Source of the DNA: Candidatus Binatia bacterium
Lineage (GTDB): Bacteria > Desulfobacterota > Binatia > Bin18
Direction: 5' to 3'
DNA: 64,000 nucleotides
NCBI GenBank assembly: GCA_022826945.1
Contig: JAJDTY010000007.1
Location: forward strand, 1 to 64,000
The notes beneath the pieces are model-generated. The model saw nothing but the letters and a program-made list of their open reading frames with translations. It ran no database searches and was not told the DNA's origin. A program made the translations under genes and the position numbers. Positions 43,334 to 51,328 of this stretch are shown piece by piece (positions within the stretch are counted from its first letter, which is position 1; every line of letters starts with the position of its first letter).

Positions 43334-44107
43334 CTATCCGAGCAGCTCTTGCGTCTGCCAACGCGCCGTGTATCGCTGCGGGGCGGGTGGGATTTCTGCT
43401 AGCAGGGTCTGGGCGAGGGCTTGGGGAGAGGCGGGGTCGGCGAGAGGGTCGGGCTCTTCCGCAACCTCCGGGGGCACCGCCTGTTTCGGTATCCAGGCAA
43501 TCCCGGCTTCCTGCTGACGCTCCCGGAGCCAACAGGTCAACTGCCAGGTTGATTCACAGTCGTCTTGGTTATAGGCGCGAATCGCCTGGAGGAGCGGAGA
43601 GGCTGTCCAGTCTTGGACCTCGTCACTTGCCAACCAGCGTTCGTAGACCGCAATGGAGTCAACCGCGCTTGTCACCTCCCCGGCCCGCGCGGGCCGGTAT
43701 AAACGTTCAAGATTTTTAATCGAATAATGCGGCCTGCCGACCCGCATGCCGTGCCGAACAACGGCGGACAGGTCAACAAAGACTTTGTGACGCAGGAGCG
43801 TGTCAACCTCGGCTTCCCGGCTACCATACCGCCCCATCAGCCGCCGCAACGCGGCCACCTCATAGTTGGCGTAGTGATAAATATGCAGCGTAGGGTCGGC
43901 CCGCCAGCGAGCATAGGCCCAATCGATGAAATCACAAAAGGCCCGCCGTTCCTGATCGATGTCATGCGCCCACCAGTCGTGGAACACGCGCTGACCATCA
44001 TCAAGCGCAAGCGCGCCAAAGAGATATTCCAATCCGCCTCTCACCAGCGGATAACCCTCCATGTCAAAAAAGATATCGCCCGGAGAGGCCGGAGGCAGCA
44101 TGGCCAA
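43334..44107 (-). CDS. Fragment of TM0106-family nuclease: RNase H-like 3'-5' exonuclease domain
   Basis: 257 residues; in the same frame as the upstream and downstream pieces. It starts MAMLPPASPGDIFFDMEGYP (RNase-H catalytic Asp and Glu in FFDMEG), has HIYHYANYEVAALRRL, and AYNQDDCESTWQLTCWL, the C-terminal catalytic Asp block of the YprB/RNase_H_2 domain. It ends at the TAG at 43334-43336. The first ATG has no visible ribosome site, so independent translation is doubtful. Confidence 0.55.
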   Translation of the reverse strand: MAMLPPASPGDIFFDMEGYPLVRGGLEYLFGALALDDGQRVFHDWWAHDIDQERRAFCDFIDWAYARWRADPTLHIYHYANYEVAALRRLMGRYGSREAEVDTLLRHKVFVDLSAVVRHGMRVGRPHYSIKNLERLYRPARAGEVTSAVDSIAVYERWLASDEVQDWTASPLLQAIRAYNQDDCESTWQLTCWLRERQQEAGIAWIPKQAVPPEVAEEPDPLADPASPQALAQTLLAEIPPAPQRYTARWQTQELLG

Positions 44108-44125
44108 GCCACGTCGCTGGGCCGG

Positions 44126-45046
44126 CTAGTCAGGTGTAAGAATCCGATAGGCCGGCTGGTCGGCCCCGACTGACGCGGCTTGTAGTTGCGCTTGCTCCTT
44201 GAGCCGGGCAAACACGGCATTATCGATTCTTGGGACATGCGTCAGCGTAGACTCTGCCAGGGAGGTGAGTGTGGTGATGCCAGATGCGTTGAGTCTCTGA
44301 ATCTGGCTCGCGGTGACATTAGCCACACGGCTCAGATGGTCGGCTTTCTCAAGTATCTGGATCGCCTGCGCAGTCCAGCGGCCATAGTCCCCGCCAAGCT
44401 CCGGATTAGGTTGCACCTCAGGATCAAAGTGCTGCATATAAGCCAGAAAGGCCTGTTTCAGGGCGAGATAGTAGTAGATGAAGTCGGCGGTCCGAAAGCG
44501 GTGGCGTTCACCGGAGCCGAGCCACAACAGCGTCGAGTCCGGCCGTTGCTCCTGAACGGTTTGGAGCAAATCGGCGGAGCAGCAGAGTTGGATCATATGT
44601 GTCGGACTCGGCTGCGTGGCGAGTGTGACATCCCACACCTCGTAGCCATAGTTGCCCAGAGCGGACGCTCCCGCAGTCCGTACCAAAAAATTAGGCCGAC
44701 CGAGAAAATATTCGGGTCGGATGTCTTGGACCATATCGTTTTGCAGCCAGCCTTGATGGATGACTTCGTGACCGGCCTGCATTGCCATGACGGTCGCCTC
44801 CACTCGGTCCATGGCCGCAGGTAGCGTATGGATCTCACGCCCCTCTTGTCGGAGTTGGGCCAGACACGTCTGTTCATGCTGGCGCGACCGTTCGGCGAGC
44901 GTGGTCAGGGAAAGCGGTTCGGGATCGGGTTGAGCCTGGCCTGGAAAGTCCAGGGCGTAACGCGACATCCACGTCGCAAACGGCGAGGCAAGAAATTCAT
45001 TCAGGTCGTTCGGGCTGTAGCAATACCGTCCGTTGTCCTTGTGCAT
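44126..45046 (-). CDS. Fragment of TM0106-family nuclease: RecB-like nuclease domain
   Basis: 306 residues with ATG at 45046. N-terminal YSPNDLNEFLASPFATWMSR is the family opening; the middle has RFRTADFIYYYLALKQAFLAY, and the C-terminal VTASQIQRLNASGITTLTSL is the helix-hairpin-helix-like bridge that precedes the RNase-H domain in intact members. The TAG at 44126-44128 is the only interruption: reading on gives PAQRRGLAMLPPASPGDIFF without a frame change. RecB-like catalysis is uncertain because the key motif is not obvious. Confidence 0.6.
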   Translation of the reverse strand: MHKDNGRYCYSPNDLNEFLASPFATWMSRYALDFPGQAQPDPEPLSLTTLAERSRQHEQTCLAQLRQEGREIHTLPAAMDRVEATVMAMQAGHEVIHQGWLQNDMVQDIRPEYFLGRPNFLVRTAGASALGNYGYEVWDVTLATQPSPTHMIQLCCSADLLQTVQEQRPDSTLLWLGSGERHRFRTADFIYYYLALKQAFLAYMQHFDPEVQPNPELGGDYGRWTAQAIQILEKADHLSRVANVTASQIQRLNASGITTLTSLAESTLTHVPRIDNAVFARLKEQAQLQAASVGADQPAYRILTPD

Positions 45047-45066
45047 ACGGCGACCCGTCCACGCCG

Positions 45067-45657
45067 CTATTCCAAAACAGCGCCGTGGACGGCGCCATGA
45101 AAGAATGGTAGTACTGCTCCTCCTGTTGGTGTCTGGGTGGCCAGCAGGTGAGATAAGGAAAATCGCGCATCAAACTCGGCTTTGACCCGTTCAAACTCTA
45201 GCGTATTTACCGGTCGCTGAGAGACCACACGTCCAGTCTGGCTCAACAGCAGACGGATACGATACCGCTCTTCCATCGACCATATCCTCTCTTGGCTCAC
45301 CCCGCCGCTCAACGACGTGTTCAGAAAGACGAAAACAAAACGCTCCTGGAGAGCGAGATGTTGCAGGAGAACAGCGTCCTCGTTTTGCAGGGGATTAAGG
45401 TAGACTCGGCCGGCAACGTACCGTCCAGATTCCGTACCGAGTTGAAAGGCGAGGATCACGACCCAGACCCCGCCCTTCGCCTGATAGCCAACACAATTCA
45501 ATAAAAACGGCTGGAGGGGTCGGCGATACGAGAAGACTTCCTTCACACGCATGGCAAGGGCAGTCTCGCGGCCACCTCCCAACTCGACCACGGCAGGCGA
45601 GTCTGGAGCGGCCACCTGGAGCCGTTGGCGAGACCTTGCATCGAGCTCAGTTTTCAT
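45067..45657 (-). CDS. Hypothetical protein of 196 residues
   Basis: 196 residues with ATG at 45657. It looks like a folded beta-rich domain: AMRVKEVFSYRRPLQPFLLN, VVILAFQLGTESGRYVAGRV and RFVFVFLNTSLSGGVSQERI. The C-terminal end repeats HGAV twice because the DNA there contains an inverted repeat (GCGCCGT/ACGGCGC). No family recognised. It precedes the TM0106 fragments by 20 bp on the same strand. Confidence 0.45.
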   Translation of the reverse strand: MKTELDARSRQRLQVAAPDSPAVVELGGGRETALAMRVKEVFSYRRPLQPFLLNCVGYQAKGGVWVVILAFQLGTESGRYVAGRVYLNPLQNEDAVLLQHLALQERFVFVFLNTSLSGGVSQERIWSMEERYRIRLLLSQTGRVVSQRPVNTLEFERVKAEFDARFSLSHLLATQTPTGGAVLPFFHGAVHGAVLE

Positions 45658-45675
45658 TGCCCCTAGGTCTTATCG

Positions 45676-45733
45676 CGAGTGAGGGTGTTCAGCTACCTGG
45701 GCGATGTATAGAGGGGCGAAGTCCCCTCACTCG
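45676..45733. repeat. Nested inverted repeats between two minus-strand genes
   Basis: CGAGTGAGG (45676-45684) pairs with CCTCACTCG (45725-45733), and inside it GAGGGG (45711-45716) pairs with CCCCTC (45723-45728). The second pairing shares bases with the first, so the two are mutually exclusive. It lies between the AI-2E transporter (ends at 45747) and the gene at 45657. A terminator or RNA switch is possible; no poly-T tract is seen. Confidence 0.35.
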
Positions 45734-45746
45734 ATGCGTCCTACCA

Positions 45747-46760
45747 CTACGAGCGGAACGCGTCGAGCCGCCCGGCCAGAACCTGGGCAACCGGAGCCAT
45801 GGGTTCAAGCCGTTCGAACAGAATTTTCAGAATAGCGGTCATTGGGGTGGCCAGCAGCATGCCGACAACGCCCCACAGCATGCCCCACACGATCAGGGCC
45901 ATGAGAATGACGATCGGGTGCAGGTCGAGAGCTTCCCCCATGACCTTGGGTTCAATGATATTACCGATAACGATTTGAATCAGACTTGGCAGCAGGATGG
46001 CTAGGATCGCAGTTGTGGTCGAGATATCCGGGCTGACAACAACAACCGGCACGGGAAGCAAGGTCGCAATAATCGACCCGACGCTGGGGATGAAATTGAG
46101 CAGAAAGGCGAGCAGACCAAAGACCAACGCCAGATCGACACCAAGGACGGCCAGGGTGAGGCCAACCAGGAACCCGGTGGCCAGAGAGATCAGGGCCTTG
46201 GTCACGATATAGTGTTCAATCCGCGTCTCAATCTCTGCCCAGACACCACCGGCTTTTTGCCGTGCGCCGCCAAGCAGCAGATATAAGACGAAGATCAGAA
46301 CCAGTAAGCCCTGGGAGAGCAGACCGACTATAGCATTTGTCGTCTGTATCAACATGCCACTGATATTGCCGAGGGGCAGTTGGGCGAACGGATTCCCTTC
46401 GGCGCGGAACGTACCGGCTGGGAGGAGAGCCGACACCTTTGCACCAAGCAGCTCAATCTGTTTCTGATAGGCATCGGCATTCGCCTGCAACTGACTCACG
46501 GAGGTTGAGATGAGCAGACCCAGGCTCCCGAGAATTAGGACGCCAATAACCAGGGTTGAAGCCACGGCGACGAGGTAGGGCAGATGGAGTTGACGGACCT
46601 GGAACTCAACCAGCGGTAGCAGCCCGTAGGCAATAAAAACGGCCAGGACAAAGGGAACCAAAACGGGCCGCAGCCAATACAGGACAGCCGCGACCGCGAC
46701 CGTACTAATAATGAGCAGGCAGATCGTTTGAATGCGGTATTCGTGCCGGGCAGGGTCCAA
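45747..46760 (-). CDS. AI-2E family transporter (PerM/YdiK-type membrane protein)
   Basis: About 337 residues. Multiple hydrophobic segments are spread over the length, and the family's C-terminal signature is present: PKVMGEALDLHPIVILMAL, and LWGVVGMLLATPMTAILKIL. These proteins export small molecules or ions; AI-2 is a historic label. The start is probably the TTG at 46760, with only a weak upstream AAGGG; no better start is seen. It follows the ankyrin gene by 11 bp. Confidence 0.82.
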   Translation of the reverse strand: MDPARHEYRIQTICLLIISTVAVAAVLYWLRPVLVPFVLAVFIAYGLLPLVEFQVRQLHLPYLVAVASTLVIGVLILGSLGLLISTSVSQLQANADAYQKQIELLGAKVSALLPAGTFRAEGNPFAQLPLGNISGMLIQTTNAIVGLLSQGLLVLIFVLYLLLGGARQKAGGVWAEIETRIEHYIVTKALISLATGFLVGLTLAVLGVDLALVFGLLAFLLNFIPSVGSIIATLLPVPVVVVSPDISTTTAILAILLPSLIQIVIGNIIEPKVMGEALDLHPIVILMALIVWGMLWGVVGMLLATPMTAILKILFERLEPMAPVAQVLAGRLDAFRS

Positions 46761-46771
46761 TGGTTCAGGTA

Positions 46772-47278
46772 TTACCCTTGTGGCTGGGCGTCTTTGAGGA
46801 GCCGGACGATGTCGGGATAGCCTCTACCCATCGCGACTGCCTCGGGCGTCCAGCCATCTCCGCTGCCGCCTTGTACGTCGGCCCCTTTGCCTACGAGGGC
46901 TTCAACGATGTCTCTATGACCGTTGTATACCGCGTAGCGCAGCGGTGTGAATCCATCCACGTCTTTAATATTGACATCTGCACCGGCTTCGAGCAGCACA
47001 TTGACAATGTCGGTCCTGCCAGTAGACGCGGCATATCGAAGGGCCGTTTCTCCGTGTGCTCCTGCGACATTCGGGTCCATACCGGCTTCGAGCATGAGTT
47101 GAACCGATTTCAGATCGCCCATCTGCGCTCGGCTCCGAAACATCTTTTCACTATATTTCACGTTCCGGGCCTTCAACTGAGCCCGAGGATCGTCCGCTGG
47201 CGCGGGCGCGCAGCCAGCGGCACACACAAGCAGAACAAGGACACTGTAAACGACAGACGTGAAACGGCGCTGTGACAT
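46772..47278 (-). CDS. Ankyrin-repeat lipoprotein
   Basis: 168 residues from the ATG at 47278, with AAAAGGGGAAGGA just upstream. Signal and lipobox LLVCAAGC. Three ankyrin repeats follow: GDLKSVQLMLEAGMDPNVAG, GRTDIVNVLLEAGADVNIKD and GHRDIVEALVGKGADVQGGS. Probably an outer- or periplasmic-membrane protein that binds another protein. Longer in-frame starts further upstream lack a ribosome site. Confidence 0.8.
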   Translation of the reverse strand: MSQRRFTSVVYSVLVLLVCAAGCAPAPADDPRAQLKARNVKYSEKMFRSRAQMGDLKSVQLMLEAGMDPNVAGAHGETALRYAASTGRTDIVNVLLEAGADVNIKDVDGFTPLRYAVYNGHRDIVEALVGKGADVQGGSGDGWTPEAVAMGRGYPDIVRLLKDAQPQG

Positions 47279-47399
47279 TCCTTCCCCTTTTCGACACATA
47301 CTCCAGACTCCGTCCCATGCCATGGGTATTATGGTATACAAGGACTGAAAGAGTCGTCGTCCTCCTATCAATTACCAGTCCTGCCAGAGCGGGCAAGAC

Positions 47400-47428
47400 C
47401 CCTGAGGCTCAGGAGCAGATCCTCAGGG
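47400..47428. terminator. Hairpin between two minus-strand genes
   Basis: CCCTGAGG (47400-47407) pairs with CCTCAGGG (47421-47428), 8 bp with a 13-base loop. It lies downstream of the DUF1579-like gene and upstream of the ankyrin gene. There is no poly-T tract on the minus strand, so its terminator role is weak. Confidence 0.3.
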
Positions 47429-47470
47429 CTAAACAGAGGCCCCCAAGAATAAAAATACGCCTCGGCCCTG

Positions 47471-47983
47471 CTATCCCCGTCGCTGCATCATCACGAGCGA
47501 ATACGGCTCAAACGCACCCGTTCCAAAATCAACCTCAAGCCGCTCGGTAAAGCCACTTTCGCGCGGGCTCAGAATCTTCCGCGCGCGTTTCGATTTGGAC
47601 TGATGGCCGGGTGGGCGGTCCGGAAAAGAGAGACTCTGTCCATCGTAGCTCGGTTGGTAGTCAATCAGCCCTCCCCCATCGGTGTAGGCACGGGCTTCGA
47701 GATAGCGATTGCTGGTATTGAAACCGAGCATCACACAGGCTTCATGCATGTCTAAGAGTCCATCCTTCAGCGGGTAGACCACCCGCATGCGTAGGGACAG
47801 AAATTGACCACCCGCCTCCCACGTTCCGACCATCTGCTTGTGAAATGGCCGCCCGCCTTTCGCATAGCTTCCGTCGCCGTGAAAGCGACCCACGAGAAAT
47901 TCGAGCTTCCGGAGTAGTGGCGGTGGCGGTTTGGGCGGATGGGCGAGTTTGTCAGACGACAGTGGGTCCAGCAGAGTCTGCAT
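47471..47983 (-). CDS. DUF1579-like protein
   Basis: 170 residues with ATG at 47983. A beta-rich fold with LVGRFHGDGSYAKGGRPFHK, TWEAGGQFLSLRMRVVYPLK, MLGFNTSNRYLEARAYTDGG and a C-terminal ERLEVDFGTGAFEPYSLVM. The pattern of a weighed-down lipocalin-like domain with W-G-F and YxxxxxY pairs resembles DUF1579 proteins. No signal peptide. Function unknown. Confidence 0.55.
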   Translation of the reverse strand: MQTLLDPLSSDKLAHPPKPPPPLLRKLEFLVGRFHGDGSYAKGGRPFHKQMVGTWEAGGQFLSLRMRVVYPLKDGLLDMHEACVMLGFNTSNRYLEARAYTDGGGLIDYQPSYDGQSLSFPDRPPGHQSKSKRARKILSPRESGFTERLEVDFGTGAFEPYSLVMMQRRG

Positions 47984-48022
47984 GTATCCTCCTCACTGAC
48001 ACCGGCCTAGTGTCCCCATAGT

Positions 48023-48142
48023 TTTGTCCCAACGGCCAAAGCCATGTCCCACGTCTCAGATATACCCGACTCCCCTTTTGCCGTCCTCCCGAATCCGATA
48101 GCCAGTAATGTTGAGGCAGCACTCCGAAATAGTTTCGTGCGG
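48023..48142 (+). pseudogene. C-terminal remnant of a second UGSC-family gene
   Basis: Reading in one frame gives FVPTAKAMSHVSDIPDSPFA then VLPNPIASNVEAALRN. This matches the tail of the intact UGSC gene (FVPTAKAM, then PFAVIPHPIASNTEQTLRDK) over about 35 residues, with similar but not identical DNA. The first part, including the UGSC motif, is missing; an upstream TAG blocks the frame. It lies just before cobU. Most likely the decayed end of a paralogue. Confidence 0.65.
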
Positions 48143-48146
48143 CAGC

Positions 48147-48680
48147 ATGAATATGATCGAACCTTACTTTGGTATTACCCTGGTACTCGGCGGTGCACGC
48201 TCGGGCAAGAGCACCTTCGCCGAGAGTTTGGCGCGTTGTCATAGCCAGCGAGTCTATATCGCGACCGCCGAGCGCGTTGATGACGAGATGGCGCACCGCA
48301 TTGAGGCGCACCGCCGCCAGCGCGGGGCTGACTGGCGTACGGTAGAAGCGCCGATTGATCTCGCCGAGGCCATTCGCCAGGAGAGTACACCCAATATCTG
48401 CCTTCTGGTCGATTGTCTGACAGTGTGGCTTGGCAACCTCATGCATTATGGTCGGGAAATCGACACCGCCCAAGACGCGTTGCTCGACGCGCTCACCGAA
48501 GTATCCGGACCGGCGATATTGGTCGCCAATGAGGTCGGCCTGGGCATCGTGCCGGACAATGCCGTAGCGCGCACCTTCCGCGACCACGCCGGCCGGCTCA
48601 ACCAGGCCGTTGCCCGGTTGGCGGAGCGTGTCTATTTTGTGGCCGCAGGCCTGCCCGTCCTGCTCAAAGGTCCCGCGTAA
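48147..48680 (+). CDS. cobU: Adenosylcobinamide kinase / adenosylcobinamide-phosphate guanylyltransferase
   Basis: About 177 residues from ATG 48147 (or 48153). P-loop LVLGGARSGKSTFAE, then AEAIRQESTPNICLLVDCLT and VANEVGLGIVPDNAVARTFR, the signature of CobU/CobP. The enzyme phosphorylates and then GMP-activates adenosylcobinamide in the nucleotide-loop pathway. It starts just after the UGSC remnant; cobS follows in the opposite orientation, 20 bp away. Confidence 0.93.
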   Translation: MNMIEPYFGITLVLGGARSGKSTFAESLARCHSQRVYIATAERVDDEMAHRIEAHRRQRGADWRTVEAPIDLAEAIRQESTPNICLLVDCLTVWLGNLMHYGREIDTAQDALLDALTEVSGPAILVANEVGLGIVPDNAVARTFRDHAGRLNQAVARLAERVYFVAAGLPVLLKGPA

Positions 48681-48700
48681 GCATCTCTGGCGCACAGACG

Positions 48701-49477
48701 TCACGGCGGCACCATCACCCCAACCACTCCGAGATACATCCCCAACTCGCTCATTTGCTGTACGCTGCCGAGACAGTCTCCGGTGTAGCCCCCCAGCCGA
48801 CGCTCGTACGCGCGACGCATGGCGAGATGTCCGGCGGCAAGCCCTATCAGGCCGACTGGAATAACGCTGTACGCTCCGGCTGCACCCAGTCCACCCACCG
48901 CAGCCGTACCGGTCGCCAGGGCGAAGAGAAGGCTGACGGGATGCGGCGTTGCGGTAACCGGGGTGGCCGTACCGGCGTCCCGGACATACTGGCTCGTCGC
49001 AATCACGAGCACGACGGAGGACCGACTGGCGGCGTGCGCGGCGATCAGCAGCCACGGGACAATAGATGGCGGTAGTGCGACCAGTGCCAAAATTTTCGCC
49101 GCAAGCATCAGCCCGAGCCCGGCCGCACCATAGGTCCCGAGTCGGCTGTCTCGCATGATGGCGAGCGCTTTCTCCCGCTCCGAGCTGCCGCCGAGTCCGT
49201 CGCAAACGTCCGCAAACCCATCCTCATGCAGGGCGCCGGTCGCAAGCAACGAGGCCGCGGTGGACAGAACAACCGCTAGGCTCATTGGAAAAATCAGGTG
49301 GGCGAGCCAGAATATTCCGCCCGCAAACGCTCCGATCAGGGCCCCAACGAGCGGGTAGTAGCGAACCGTGGCGGCCAGCCTCTCCTCAGAGAAGACACCC
49401 GACACCTGGACCGGCCAGCGGGTCAGGAACTGGACTGCGAGCAGCAATGCGACAAGTTCCCGACGGGCCCCACTCAT
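48701..49477 (-). CDS. cobS: Adenosylcobinamide-GDP ribazoletransferase (cobalamin synthase)
   Basis: 258 residues from the ATG at 49477 (MSGARRELVALLLAVQFLTR). Hydrophobic throughout, with the family signatures FLTRWPV, GALHEDGFADVCDGLGG (the cation-binding stretch), MRDSRLGTYGAAGLGLML and GYTGDCLGSVQQMSE. The integral membrane enzyme joins activated cobinamide to alpha-ribazole. It overlaps cobT by 4 bp, so the pair is translated together. Confidence 0.93.
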   Translation of the reverse strand: MSGARRELVALLLAVQFLTRWPVQVSGVFSEERLAATVRYYPLVGALIGAFAGGIFWLAHLIFPMSLAVVLSTAASLLATGALHEDGFADVCDGLGGSSEREKALAIMRDSRLGTYGAAGLGLMLAAKILALVALPPSIVPWLLIAAHAASRSSVVLVIATSQYVRDAGTATPVTATPHPVSLLFALATGTAAVGGLGAAGAYSVIPVGLIGLAAGHLAMRRAYERRLGGYTGDCLGSVQQMSELGMYLGVVGVMVPP

Positions 49478-50499
49478 GTCTTCACTCCACTGACTCCGGC
49501 GGTCTCGAAAGTTGCCATATCCGACAGCATGGCCGCGGCGCATTTGAGGATCGGCCAGGCCAGCAGCGCACCAGTGCCTTCACCCAGACGCATGTCCAGG
49601 TCGAGCACGGGACGGACGGCCAGGGCTTCAAGCACCACACGGTGGCCTGGCTCGGCAGAGCGATGGGCGAAGACGAGGTAGTCCCGCAGCGGCGGAGTAA
49701 GCTCGACCGCGGCCAGTGCCGCGGCGCTGGCGATAAACCCATCGACCAACACCACCGCGCCAGCCTGGGCCGCGCCGATGAACGCCCCGGCCAGCATCAC
49801 CAGCTCAAAGCCACCATACTCGCGTAGCGCTCTGGACGCATCGAGCCGGGCTGGAGTACGGGCCGCAGCGCGTGAGAGGACTGCATGCTTGTGCTCCAGC
49901 CCGGCAGCGTCAAGCCCGGTGCCGCAGCCGACCAGCACATCGAGCTCAACACCGGTGAGCTTGTGGACGATCAGGCTTGCGGACGAGGTGTTAGCTATTC
50001 CCATTTCGCCGAACGCCGCGGCCTCCACGGCGTTGTTCTTACCAATCTCACGGCCACTGTCGAGCGCAGTCTCACACTGTTCCGACGTCATGGCAGCCTC
50101 CACTGCGCTGTTCCGGGTGCCGGCATCAATTCGCCGCGATGTGAGTCCGTGGGCGTGGACCGCTGCGCTGGCGACACCGGCATCAACGATGTGCAGGTCC
50201 ACGCCGTTCATGCGTGCAAAGACATTTGCCGCAGCACCACCGGCAATAAAATTACTGAGCATCTGCCGCGTCACCTCTTGCGGATAGGCAGACACCCCCT
50301 CAGCCGCTATCCCGTGGTCGCCCGCAAAAATAATCAGGCGACAGCGGTCCAGGCGTGGCGTGAGCGTATCCTGGATGCGGGCGATCTGCGCGGCCAGGGT
50401 CTCGATGACTCCCAGCGCGTTGCGCGGCTTGGTCTTCGCGTCAATAGCGTGCTGTATGGCGGCATCCCGTGCGTGGGAGACGGGCCGAACGTCGAACAT
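49474..50499 (-). CDS. cobT: Nicotinate-nucleotide-dimethylbenzimidazole phosphoribosyltransferase
   Basis: 341 residues with ATG at 50499. Signatures: LIIFAGDHGIAAEGVSAYPQ, GEMGIANTSSASLIV, VGCGTGLDAAGLEHK, and the C-terminal HRSAEPGHRVVLEALAV with the catalytic Glu in RLGEGTGALLAWPILK. It makes alpha-ribazole phosphate, the activated lower ligand. Overlaps cobS by 4 bp. It is divergent from cobO over 226 bp. Confidence 0.94.
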   Translation of the reverse strand: MFDVRPVSHARDAAIQHAIDAKTKPRNALGVIETLAAQIARIQDTLTPRLDRCRLIIFAGDHGIAAEGVSAYPQEVTRQMLSNFIAGGAAANVFARMNGVDLHIVDAGVASAAVHAHGLTSRRIDAGTRNSAVEAAMTSEQCETALDSGREIGKNNAVEAAAFGEMGIANTSSASLIVHKLTGVELDVLVGCGTGLDAAGLEHKHAVLSRAAARTPARLDASRALREYGGFELVMLAGAFIGAAQAGAVVLVDGFIASAAALAAVELTPPLRDYLVFAHRSAEPGHRVVLEALAVRPVLDLDMRLGEGTGALLAWPILKCAAAMLSDMATFETAGVSGVKT

Positions 50500-50725
50500 G
50501 AGCAGATTCCTTCGGCTGGCCTTAGTCGTTCCAAGGCTGAATCATATACCATTTCGTGTGCTTCGGCGTGCTGTCGCTGCTCCGGGACCCTAGCATGGAG
50601 CAAGAGTAGCAGCTAGCCACAGGGCACTAGGCTCGGTGGAGGCATGGAACCATATGTGACACTGAGGGCGTCGCCCTTGACTTCGGCTGGCTGGTTTGTA
50701 TGTATGGGGCCTACATTCCAAGCCT

Positions 50726-51328
50726 ATGGACGCTGCCGCTGAACATAAGGAAAAGATGAAAGTCCTACAGGCCGAGCATCGCCGTAAGGTAGATGCGGCT
50801 CGTCATCCTGGACGAGGTCTGGTGCTGGTCTATACCGGCGACGGGAAAGGCAAATCGAGTTCCGCCTTTGGTGTGATTGCACGGGCGCTCGGCTGGGGCC
50901 AGCGGGTCGGTGTCGTCCAGTTCATCAAGGGCAAGTGGATGACCGGCGAGCGGAAATTTTTCGCCGGATTTCCCGACCAACTCGTCTGGCACTGCATGGG
51001 CGACGGCTTCACCTGGAACACTCAGGATCGCGACCGTGACACCGAGGCCGCCGTGGCGGCCTTTACCAAGGCGCGGGGGCTACTGGAGAGCGGTGACTAC
51101 GATCTGGTCGTGCTGGACGAAATCAATATTGCGCTCCGCTATGACTATCTATCTATCGAGAGTGTGCTTGAGGGTCTCAAAGCTCGCTCGACCCGGACGA
51201 GTGTCATTCTGACCGGTCGCGACGCCAAGCCAGAGTTGCAGGACTACGCCGACCTCGTCAGCGAGATGCGCGAGGTGAAGCATCCTTTCAAAGCCGGGAT
51301 CAAAGCCCAGCATGGGATCGATTTCTGA
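50726..51328 (+). CDS. cobO: Corrinoid adenosyltransferase (CobO/CobA type)
   Basis: 200 residues from the ATG at 50726 (MDAAAEHKEKMKVLQAEHRR). Walker-A LVYTGDGKGKSSSAFGV, then RVGVVQFIKGKWMTGERKFF, YDLVVLDEINIALRY and VILTGRDAKPELQDYADLVS. It attaches the 5'-deoxyadenosyl group to cob(I)yrinate/cobinamide. The next gene, btuF, starts inside its last codons (17 bp overlap). Confidence 0.93.
   Translation: MDAAAEHKEKMKVLQAEHRRKVDAARHPGRGLVLVYTGDGKGKSSSAFGVIARALGWGQRVGVVQFIKGKWMTGERKFFAGFPDQLVWHCMGDGFTWNTQDRDRDTEAAVAAFTKARGLLESGDYDLVVLDEINIALRYDYLSIESVLEGLKARSTRTSVILTGRDAKPELQDYADLVSEMREVKHPFKAGIKAQHGIDF

Noticed and set aside
42677..45046. Pyrrolysine insertion at the two in-frame TAG codons.
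   Set aside because: TAG is used as an ordinary stop by other genes here (for example cbiP), the helicase half is missing too, and no pyl genes are seen. Gene decay is simpler.
45062..45090. Terminator formed by GCGCCGT/ACGGCGC at the end of the 45067-45657 gene.
   Set aside because: The spacer is only two bases and the repeat encodes a duplicated HGAV; it is better explained as coding repeat.
47400..47428. Strong Rho-independent terminator.
   Set aside because: The hairpin is real but there is no T tract on either side, so it was kept only as a weak feature.
47952..49205. A 417-residue minus-strand reading across the DUF1579-like gene, UGSC remnant, cobU and cobS.
   Set aside because: It is antisense to cobU over most of its length, is extremely arginine-rich and shows no domain. 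It is a shadow frame of GC-rich coding DNA.
50500..50725. A second cobalamin riboswitch upstream of cobO.
   Set aside because: The GCCACTG B12 box and the other aptamer blocks are not found in this interval on either strand.
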